Source of the DNA: Pomacea canaliculata
Taxonomy: Eukaryota; Mollusca; Gastropoda; Architaenioglossa; Ampullariidae
NCBI RefSeq assembly: GCF_003073045.1
Contig: NC_037601.1
Coordinates: forward strand, 12,077,807 to 12,141,806
Direction: 5' to 3'
DNA: 64,000 nt
A program made the translations under genes and the position numbers. The notes under the pieces were generated by a model that saw only the letters and a program-made list of their open reading frames with translations, had not been told where the DNA came from and did no database searches. Below are positions 12,801 through 24,800 of this stretch, piece after piece; position 1 is the stretch's first letter; each line of letters opens with the position of its first letter.

Positions 12801-15800
12801 GCTCAGCCCGCAGGCTCAGTCCACCATCAGCCCCCCTCTCAACCCAACAGCCACCCCGATTTCTGTACCCGGACTGTACACACCCTTCCCGACTCTCCAC
12901 CCGACACTCGTACCCGGATTGCGTACGCAAATTGCTTTTATTTATAAACCTGTGTAAAGAATTGCTTTTCATGTCGCATTTTGAAACAATCAAAACATGT
13001 TAAGAAATCCCGCTTTTTAAAACAAGATGGTGATAATACTATACAGCTTCAGTGCATCCCATATAAATATTGGCAGACATTATACAGTATTTTTTTGCAG
13101 GAATGTTGCCTATTGTCTTGTGAATACAATCGTCAGAGTAAGTAGTAAATCTTATCTGTTTTACTTGCAGTTACTTATCTTAAGTATGTGTCTGAGGTGA
13201 AAAAACTATAACCAAACATTAATGATGCCTGCTGAAGTGTTTCCATATCAGGACATTTTAATTACATCGACATTGCTTTTCTGTGAAACAGAGTTCTGTG
13301 TGTACAAGGGCATCCCCTACAGCCATGGACAGACTTGGAATGATGGTTGTGACAAGACCTGTCGTTGTGAGGACGTGGTCACTGGTCAAGTCAACTGTGA
13401 CGAGAGGTGTGTGGCTCATCGTGGCAAGAGAAAGAATAAAAATAGCAAAAAAGCATCAGGATATGATGGCAAACAATTAGAAAGGTGGTAAATTCTCTCT
13501 CTGTAAGAGAGAAAGAACATATCTGAGTAGAACAACAACATTTAGATGTTTTCGTGATATTCTCTCTGACCAGGTGTGCCAGTTTCCCTCAAGTTCCAGC
13601 CAACTGTCAGCTGGTCACTGACCCCAACGACGCTTGTTGTCGGGTGCCACAGTGCAGGACTGACAATGGCACTGTTGTCATGACAGGCGTTCGCGCATCA
13701 TCACCGGCTCGTCTCTGCCCACTAATTACCAGGGATCATTAACCAGGAACAGTAAGTTCATCAGTGTTCACTCTTGTTTCCCTTGCCCTGAGTTCATTCC
13801 CCTTGGTGGCGATAATAACATAATTAATGATTAGTGTGGTTGGTGAGAAATGTGAAATGGTTTGTAAGTCTGTAAGCTGGTGATTCTCGTGTAAACCTCG
13901 GTGTTCACGCGCGGAATGATCTTGTTACTAGATGTGTGCATCTACCATGGACACACCTACAACCTGGGTGACGTGTGGGACGACGGCTGCACTTACACCT
14001 GTACCTGCGTCGACAGCTTCTCTGGAAAATACATGTGCACAGACAAGTAGGACTGCTTGTTTCTCTTCTTCTTTTTCTTTATTTTAGACTTCCTTCTGGG
14101 TTTAGCTTCGAAGAATTACACGCTTACAAACAAACACGGAAGACATGTCGAAAAAGCACACACCGCATGCGCGCGCACGTACACACACGCAGAATAAAGG
14201 TGATGATGTCCATTCTCATCATGTCTGACAGGTGTCCCAGGTCGCCAGCACTACTGCCACCAACGTGTATGATGGTTCAAGACCCCGACAACAAGTGCTG
14301 CCAGAAGCCTTACTGCCTGCCTATCGTAGAACCAACTGCCAGACCAGACATCACCCCCTCTTCTGGGACCGTGCCAAGCGAAGCCACCCTCTCTCCCAGT
14401 GCTACTCCCACCCAGAACCCACCCCCTCACCAAAGGGTAGGCACGGAAATATGGACAATTTCTGTAAATTTTCATTTCTCGTCAATCGTGAAATGTGAAA
14501 TTATCATGAACAATAATAATCGAGGTATTACCTTTAAAATATTGTGTAAAGTTGTTTTGGGTTCCTATACATTCTATATACATGATAAATCTGAATATTG
14601 TTGGCAGAAAAGTAGATTAAAGAATTGCAATATGCATATCTATATTTTCTTTAAAACTAAGTAGAAACTCAAGATCGAAAATAATTCATTGACTTCATGT
14701 AGCTTCCTAACAGTAATCTCAAACTCGGACTCCATGAAACATGTCAGTCTGTTGTCACCATGTTTCTGTAGAGAGGTGTGTGTACGGCGGACAGTTGTAC
14801 CGACAGGGCCAGGTGTGGTACGACGGGTGCAACGCCGTGTGTCGATGTGAGAACGAAGCTACGGGAGCCTACAGCTGCCAAGAAAGGTCAAAATCTTTTT
14901 GTACTTATATCTGTAATTAGAAAAAAATTGAATTCCATGAAAATCTTGATAAACTGGATTTATTGAGAAGTAGGTATATTCCACCTAAAGAGTTTTTCTC
15001 TTTCCAAGATGCAAAATTTTATTTCATCCAGTGACTTATTTGATCTTGTCCACTTAAGTATCCTCTCAACGTCCTGTTAGATTAGTTACGAAATTTTTAA
15101 TTGTTGCTAGTTTTTTTTATGTGGCAAACTATGAGCTTACAGAAGGGTCCTCTCAAAGCCTTGTCCTAGATTGCTAAGGTTTTTCTTCACGTATAGCAGC
15201 CTGTTATATTAATAACACTCTACCCACACAGATGCCCGCTGTATAGTCCACAACCCGGCTGCATCATGGTCCCCAGTCCGGCCGACCCGTCATGCTGTGA
15301 GGTCCCTCAGTGCCCGCTGGTCACACCTAGTCCCCAGCCTGGTATTACCCCAACACCCGGATTGATTCCCCAGACGAATGTACCCGGTACGATCATCGGC
15401 ATTGGTCGCGTTCCTACACCTTTGCCCACCCAGGTCCCGGTGTTCGGCCAAACCACAGTGGCACCCATACCCGTGACGGATCGAGATGGCAGTACCATCA
15501 GTCCCACCATCCCACCCACCTCAGGTAACGATTTGCACAACTGTGGTTCGTATCCTGATAGTGTCGCTAGAGGTTGTTCTGTATTTTTTATTCTTTCTTC
15601 GTTCTTTCAGGATGTCTGTACAAAGGGGTTGTTTACAGCAAGGGAGAGAAGTGGGAGGACGGGTGCAATTACGACTGCGAGTGCCTTGACGATCAAACCG
15701 GAAAATACACGTGCACAGAAAAGTAAGTTTATCCCTTTCTTTCATCCGAAATATGTGCTTCAAAAAAAGTCCACCTGTCGAATTCCACATGTCTACTCGA

Positions 15801-18800
15801 GTTAAGGATTGTCAGAGGTCACTGCCATCCTCCTGTTTCCTCCTGTCAGGTGCCCGGTGATGCCAGCTCTACCTGAGGACAGGTGTGTGTTGGTGCAGGA
15901 CCCCAGAGAGCCGTGCTGTATGCAGCCATTCTGCGACTTCGTCAACCCAACTCCTTTCCCTCACGGCAGACCCACCCCGTTTCCCCAGCAAGTACCCAGT
16001 GAGCAGCCTGGTCAGTCGACTGTGAGCACCACGCCTACAGGTCTCACGAATAATGGTAGCACCGACAGGGAAGGTACAGACACTAGTCCCACCATCCCTT
16101 CACTACCACTCTCTCTCTACAAATGAGTTCTTCAGTTTGTGCATGCCTTCGTGCGTCTGTGTCAACATATTGATGTATTTTATCATAAATGTATGATTGC
16201 AAGTAAGAACGATAATCAGATGATATGACAGGTAGGATGTGTGGTATTACCATCACTTTTTTTTCTTTGCCCCCCGTCCAGGCTCTTGTGTGTACAAGGG
16301 TGTCTTCTATCGCCATGGCGCACACTGGTATGACGGGTGTGATCTCTCCTGTGTATGTGAGGACGGGTTCGCGGGAATCTACACATGCAAAGAAAGGTTA
16401 TATATATTATAAAATATAAATAATATATATAAAAGACATTAATTATGCTAGTCAATACATTTCTTATGTTGCTTTGTACTGAGTGACCATACTAATCTAA
16501 GTAGCAAAGGCCTGGAAATTTCTGTAAAACTGTTTAGTTATCTGCTTTAGAAAACGTTCATGTGGTGTTGTTAAAGTTTTTATCACTCTTCTTCTCAGGC
16601 TAAAGATAGAAATTTGTGCGTGGTTTTAAGTTATCTTATACAAGTATATTTTAAAATAACTGTGAGGCAATTGCCAATCTTTACTGGTTTGTTTGACCTC
16701 AACCTTTAGTTTTAACCCTCGAGTTCATAGAGTCAAGATAAAGACATACAGGTTTTAATGTTGTTTGCAGGTGTAAGAACTTCGGTCAGCTGCTCTCTGG
16801 CTGCGTGTTCAACGTCGACCCCACGGACGCCTGTTGTCTGGTACCCGACTGTACACGTACACCCACGGATCTCTTGACTCCCGAGCCACTGCCGTCCGGT
16901 ACCCAACCTTCAGGACAAAGTACATCGGAGCCACCCACTTTCATACTGACAGGGTGGAAGCCTGGTACCTTTGTTGGAACTGGAACTGTGGGGCGTCCTC
17001 TGGTAACCTTGGATTCCAGACAGGATACTCGAGTAAGTAGTTGTCATTGCCGGTATATATATGTAAGGAAATCAAGAGAGTAGATAGAGGATCTAGATGT
17101 GTGTGTGTGTGCACGTGTGTGTGTGTGTATGAGAGAGAGAGGAGGAGGAGAGAGAAGAGAAATGAACAAAGAACTATTACCAGAAGCAGAAGAAGAAGAC
17201 AACAGAGTGCGAGTCGAGGATGCTGATGTTCTTTGTCTTGTATATTCAGATGCTTGCATCTATAAACGAGTGCAGTACGCTCAAAGCCAACTTTGGGAAG
17301 ATGGCTGTGACTACGTTTGCACCTGTCTCGATGCCGTTAGGGGAAAATACCAGTGCACTGATCGGTAAAATGATATTTTTTGTATGATTTTGTTTTCTTC
17401 CTAAAATGACAGGATTTATTTCTTAAGTTGTCAGCGTATGAAATCACTTTAAAAGTCTTGTCAAAATCTTTTCATAACTGCAGTATGCATTTGATTAAAG
17501 TATGTAAATTTATACAAATTAAGTTTCTCTTTAAATTCTTTTGGATGGCAGTATCGTCTAGAAGATTATTACGTCGCTTGATACGAAAACGAAAAGCTAT
17601 ATATTTTATACCTGGCTTGAGAGAATTACTCCTATTGTCAAACAGTTGCTTGTCCTATTACTACCTTCCTCCTTCCTGCATGATGGAGCAAGATCCCAAC
17701 GACTCTTGCTGCCAGCGAGCTCGATGTTATACGGGTGGCTACACTCCATCTCCACCCACGGGATCACATGTTCTTTGACACCAGGTTAGCCTTCATTCTC
17801 TCCCTTTGCGACTTCTCGAACTCACAAAAGTGTCCGAGTTAATATCTGATTTTTGTATTCTTGAGAAATACTTAAAGCCATATCAATAAAATATGTCTCA
17901 CAGCACTATACTTTAGAAAGATGAAATTTAACTCACTTTTCCTCTTGCCAAGGCCCTCAACCTGGCATAACCGGAAGTGGCGTTGTCTCCCCCGTGTCCC
18001 CGGGTATCATATACGGAAATCACACGGGACAGAGCCCGGCCATCATTGTGAGCGGTGTACCTGGCACTGGCCCCTCTGGGGACAGAACGACAATCAACCC
18101 ACCTACGGTCATTGGCGAAATCACAGGAACCGGCAACACCCTTAGTCATCTCAGGGCAGCCGGGACCAGGTGTGACTGGTTCGAATCTGCCTTCAGGTGT
18201 CACTGGCATCATCCGCGGTCGTTACGGGTAGCTCGGGTAAGAAGTATGTCTAAATCAGTCTTGTTTGTGTCTTAAGCTTTTTTTTTGACTTAAAACTAGT
18301 CTGTACGCCATCTTGAATAAAGATCAGGTATTCACTGAAGCTTTTCTTCTATGTCTGTCAGTAAGAACAAATATTATTTAAAGGGACTACATCTGTGCTT
18401 GTTCTCTGCGTGTGCAGCTGTGTGCGTGTATAAGGACAAGGTGTACAAAGTAGGGGACACGTGGGAGGACGGCTGTGACTACAGTTGTACCTGTGTCGAT
18501 GGCACAAGTGGCATGTACTCATGTACCTACAGGTAAACAACTTATGATTTAAAAACAGTATTATCTATAATCGTGTTTATTTTGCTACGTATCTTCGTCT
18601 ACTAAATAAACCTTGTATAGATTTCTATAGAAGCGAAGTTTGAGAGCGATAGCTCGTGCCAAAAATAGCTTGGTATTAAGAAATAAAAGATTTAGGAAGA
18701 AGAGTATTTATTTATTATTTTTGGTATTCTTTACCCTAGAAATAATTTCGGATTCAGAAATGAACATAGCATCATTTCAAAATGTGGGCATGTTTTCTGT

Positions 18801-21800
18801 GATGTATTTTAATGTTCCTTGAGTTTACTAAAGGAATCCTAATAAAATATTTTGGAAACTGATTTTATGTCAGAATTATAAGTAAATGTAAAATATCAAA
18901 GTGAAATAAATGAACTTTACTGTGTAAGTGAGATAAAGGCGAATGTTCACATTCTTAGTTCACTAGTATTTTTCCTCCACAGGTGTCAGGTGTTCTCGGG
19001 ATTACCTAACTACTGTCAACTACAAACTGATGCTGAAGACAAGTGCTGCAAGAAGCCAGTGTGCCAGTTCAACGGAACAGTACTGGAACCGGAGATAGGA
19101 GACAGCCGGCTGCCCAACCTGTCCCCCACCCTGGGGCCCAACGTACAAAATGTCCTACCCTGGGCTCGCATTTACTCCTCACAGGCTCCAGCCGCCCGTA
19201 TGGTTCTGAAGTGAACACCATTTATGGTGGAGGATGTAAGTACTTGTGTTTGTCACATTAATCATTATCTGTGTTTATTTTCTTTTCCTGTCTGAGTATT
19301 TGTAGTCCTTGTTTATGTTTGTCGATTACGGGTGCTCTTTCTCTCTCTCGTTCTTTGGGTTGCACTAGTTGTTTTTTTTTTCTCTCTCACTTTCATTAAG
19401 TCTTATTGTTCAGGTAGGTATCTACATTTATTTACATATATAAAATATTCACTAACTAAAGATCATTAGCTAAGAGCTATGTAATATATAATGTCAGGTA
19501 TACGGATATTTATCACACCATCTCTGTATCTTTCCTTTTGTATCAGCAACGTGTGTATACAAAGGTCAGGTGTATATTCCCGGTGAATCTTGGGACGACA
19601 AATGTGATTATACCTGCACGTGTCTTGGCGAGAAAAACGGTCTGTACAGATGCTTATCCAAGTAAGTTGTACTCCTGTACTTCCGGTCAAAGCTCTGGGC
19701 ATAATGGCGACTGCTGAAGGCGGAGGAACACAGAGAGGGATTATCATATTTACACTAGTCCTAGCGAATTTTTGTCTTCACACTATTCCCACAAACTTCA
19801 AAATTTTGTGATTAGAAAATATTACTTTTTGTTGCATATTCAGTTGTATAAGTTTTTTAAAATTGATGATGATGATGATGATGATGATGAGGAAGTGAGG
19901 TGGGGGTGGTTTTCAAAATCACCATCTGTTTCGAGAGCCAAATACAATTAATCGTCACTACGCGACTGTTATTCACAGGTGCCCAACGTACCCCCCTATG
20001 CCATCTTACTGCACTCCTGACGATGATACCCGGCCAGTGCTGTCCAAGTCTCATGTGCAACATACCTAACGTGGGTACCTACTACCCTGTTACGCAACTC
20101 ACCCCAACCCCAAACCCACCCCTGGTCCAAATGGTGTGTACCCGACAGTTGCCATCAACCCAATCCGCAGATAGTGGTTGTAGGTGGAAGACTTACAGGA
20201 ATCGGAGATTCAGGACTACCGGGTGGAGGCACCCTTGTTTCTCAGAACTTTGGAGCCATTACAGGTATTTACATTTTTTAAATCCCCAAATGTTATCTTT
20301 TGATTATATTAACTTGGGTGGTCTTTAAAAGAAACCGATCTTGTCCTACCTCTGCGAATGTGGACGTGAATTAAGTGTCTTGCGACTACTGTGTGGGTGG
20401 CAGATAGGTGCGTGGTGGACAACAAGTTGTATAAACAAGGCGAGTCATGGAACTTGAACTGCACTTACACCTGCACGTGCTTGGATTCGCTGGTTGGTTT
20501 CTACAAATGCATTCCCAGGTAAATCACTTTCAATCATCGTACCTTCATCATTTAATGATGCTCACTTGTCCTCCTATTAACTTGAATGGAATCTACAATT
20601 TATCAGAATGTTGCAGACAAACTGCAGACTTAGAGAGACAAAACATAAAAATGAAACCTTGTACGACTTCTGAACTTTAATATCATGCTATACTCGGGAC
20701 ACACGGATGGACAGAATAACTAAAAGACATCTTTAAAAAGTATCTTTGTCCCATCATGAAATTGTGGGTTGTTTACCTGAGCCACAGTAAATCTGAAACT
20801 TACCTGTAATCAATCCCACCTCAGAGAATTATGTCCCTTACTCACAATCACTAGGTGTCCGACGTACGATGTCCGTACCCTGCCTTCAGCATGCTCCCTG
20901 GTTGCGGATCCTGCAGACAACTGCTGCCAGACGCCATCTTGTCCCGACGCCAACGGTCATCAGACCACCAACATCACCTACATCCAGCACGTGTACTCAA
21001 TAGTCGGTTCTTTCTCTGGCGGCTCGTCAGGCTTCAGGCCTGGCTACCAGTTCGTCGTCAGCTCGATGGGTGGCACCCGAAGTAAGTCTTTTTGGCCAAC
21101 TGGTCAGAAAAGATTTAGAACATCCATGGCCTTTAATCTGCTTGCATCTGGAGTTTTATTTGTGTTGGGAAAATACCATTATAACACGTTTATCATGGGA
21201 GACGGTCATTGCCTTGCTCTTCTTCAATTGAAAGTCTGGAAGATGACAGTTTTTGTTACTTGCAGCGGGGTGTGTGTACAAGGGTACCCCATACGCCGTG
21301 CACTCCACGTGGGATGATGGCTGCGACTTCACCTGTCAGTGCATCGATGACGTCACGGGCATGTACCAGTGCACCCAAAAGTAAGCAGCAACAACATCAC
21401 CTGTCTTCCAGAAAATAAACAATCAAGTCTAGTGCTGTAGTACTCTTGACTTATCAAGAAGAGAGGCTAAGAACTGGTCTAGGAAACAGCAGTCCAGAAA
21501 TAAACATCCACACACATCGATGAATATTTACGGAATAAGAAAATATTTACCGTGATGAATGCAAATTCCCCCCAACGTACACAATGTTGGTGACCTCTGT
21601 GATGTAGATGCCCCACGTACACCATGTTGCCGCCGTCGCTGGTGCTGGTGGCCGTGGAGGGTCCAGTGCTGCAAGCAGCTGAGGAACATCGCGGACCTGC
21701 CGACCACTACTCACGACACGCGCTGCTACGACAGGTTAGACAACTGCCGGTCCTTCACCAAGAACGCCTGCTCAGGAATCTACAGGGGTGGGCCGAGGCC

Positions 21801-24800
21801 CATTGCCCGATGTTCTGTGGTATATGTAGTGAGTAACACCTTCATTTTTCTTTTCTGATGTTTATTATTTGTTTGTTGTTGTTTTTCCATTTTTTTAAAT
21901 TTCTTTCAGAAACGGTCTTTTCATTTTTTTTAATGACGGTATGACTTACTGACAGTAAACGGGTGTATGTGAATCATTAGATAAGTTTTTCATGCTCAAG
22001 TTCAGCAGTCAGATAAAAGAGGATGAACCTAACCTGATATATCTGTTCAGGCCTCTTAGTATGAACTGCTTTTGTTTCTGAAGTTCAGAAAACAACCCAT
22101 CTCTTTGTATTTTATCCCCCTGTTTTCATAACAGTGGTATTTATGATGATAATGATGATGATTGATGATTGACGATTGATGAATGATGATGAGCATAATT
22201 TTTTTTCTTTTTTCAAAAACAAGATGCGACAACACCAGCGCCTCCATGTATCGACGTTCTTCCCAACTGTCAGAACTACGGCAGTCAATCCTGCCTTCCA
22301 CCCTATGTGGACTGGGCTTATGACAACTGCAGGAACTTCTGCAATTATTGCAGTAAGCCACCATTTGCCTGCTCCTTTATCAAACTAGCAGCATCCACCT
22401 ATAATATAGAGCCAATAGTCAAATCCCGTCTTCATGTGAATAACCAGACATAAAGGATAAAATGTCCAGTTCTTTAGAAATTTGCTCAAATCATTCAACG
22501 ACCCAGTCCGAGTTCTGTTCAGTACTAGAAGCTTCACATCAAGATTCGACCCGAGTACTTTCATCATTTCATGCCACAGAATTGATCTTATTTGGTTAGA
22601 TGGCTACCCGGAGTTTTCCACCACGCCTGTATCGACGACACTGTGGACTACTCCGGCGTCTGGCTGCTTCGACAAGCTCCCCAACTGCCATGAGTATGGC
22701 GACTACGTGTGTACCGATCACAGCTACAAGCAGTGGGTGTTGGACAACTGTCAGAAGTACTGTCACGTTGGAGAATGCGGTTTGTTGAATCACGTGTTGC
22801 AATTATTTGTGAGAAAGAACGAGAATTTTTTAGAGGTAATGTAAACAAAGTGTTGTTGTAGTGAATGCTGTTAAAAAAACATGTGTGTGTATGTGCACGC
22901 GATTACCTGTTTCTTTTTGCCTGTTGGATTATGTGTCTGTTTGCCTGTGTATCTTGTATATGTATGCTTGTTTATCCCTCTCTCTTGGTCTTTGTCTGTA
23001 TGTGTCTTTTTTCTGTTTATGACTTTGATGGAGCCTGTAGGTGGAAGGTAAGAAGGGGTTAAAAAATGAATATGACCTGAAGACAAAAGAATGAGAAAAT
23101 AAGCGAGTGAGTGAACGAGAAAGACAGAGAGATCAAGCAATGAGCTGATACAACTCTGTAAATATTTTGAATGTGATAGATAACACGACGACTACACCAT
23201 CGGGTCCGTGCCAAGACAAGATTAATAACTGCGAGAGTTACGGACCGTCGTCTTGTGTGGGTATCTATGCTGGATGGGCAGGCAACAACTGTCCCAGATA
23301 CTGCAACTTGTGCAGTAAGTGGTTTCTGTCTTCGTCCATGTAAATATTTACCTTCCCCTTCTGTCGATCATGTAATTATATATATGTGTGCGTACCTGCG
23401 ATGTCATATGCAGGTACTAAAAATCCTGTTATCTTTACAGGGAAATGACACAAACAGAATTTATGTATTTTTATTTCTGTATTTTTAGCTTCAACGTCAT
23501 CCGAGGCTCAAGTGACCACTACAACAGTGGCGACCTCTTGTAGGGATAAACTCTCCAACTGCGACAACTACGGCAAGTCTGTCTGCCAGGCCCCGGAATA
23601 CCACGCCTGGGCCAGCGACAACTGTGCAGCCTACTGCGGCGTCTGCAGCGGTGAGTATGGAGTCTGTCATGGCCTTACTGCTTTCCAACAGAAGAAAAAA
23701 AAATTAATAATCAGCGATTTAGTCCGAGGACAGAAAATAACCCTGCTTAATAATGACATTTCCATCACCAGTTGGTACAGCTTACCTTGTGGTGGTATCC
23801 ATTGTCCATGTACATAAAGATCATCACCTTAGATAAAAGAAGATACATATACAATATAGGTAAAATATCTCTCTAAGGAAAAAAACAATTTTCTCTGTGT
23901 TGTTTGCAGAAACGCTTACAACTGGTAAAATTGTGATGCCCTCCGGGTGGGTGGTACTCATGAAAGGCGTGTCCGGGGTGCCTGGTGATTTGTGGCAGCT
24001 ATGGTCTGGTACGGGTACGGCCAACGAAAACATCCCACAAGCACAGTCCCTCACGAACCAGTACCCAGGACACTACAAGCCCCCGATCGCCAACGAATGG
24101 AGCGCGTGCAAGTTTGAGAGGGTAAGAGTCAGGAAAAAAAAATCAGAGTGTTTGTTCTTTAACACCATCTATCAGTCCATTTATGCACGTCAATCACCAT
24201 TACCTATGTGCATATCTGTACATCTCAGTCTTCGTCAGTCGTCGGATATTTTGAGATTGATCCATTCAGTCCGATATTTTCTGCTTATTCTATCATGGGT
24301 ATAGAAAAAAAAAATCATTCATTACATAAAAAAACATTAGACAGCTTAACGTTGATGCCGAGAATCCCTCTCCATTCAGTAAGTCTTTGTTTTGTGACAT
24401 AGGTTAAGGTGGCTGTCTATTCAGAGGGAGTAGAGAAAGGAAATATCGTCTTCAACGTGCTCAACTCCGGCAAGAACGATTGGTTCAGACCAGAAAACGT
24501 CATTTCCTCCACTTGGAACGACCTACCCAGCACTGCCAGCAGCTTCAGCATGCCAGGGTAGGTACACTGGCGTGTTTCTTGAGACGAGGGGAGTGCTGAT
24601 GGTTACCAATGACAGCATTGTAAAAAAGTAAAAAGGTGACAGACCGAACGAAAAACAAACTAGACAACAAACGAACAGAAAATAAAGCAAATGAACAAAC
24701 CAACAAAACAAAAACAACAAAGGCGTATTGGATAATCAGAGTAGTAGACAAAGGATGCTGAAGGTTGTACAAGGTTCGGACTGTCAGGTCAGCCATCAGC

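Noticed and set aside
189-21081. CRISPR-like or satellite array reading of the regular VWC repeats
   Set aside because: Units are conserved at protein level with introns between, not as short direct DNA repeats.
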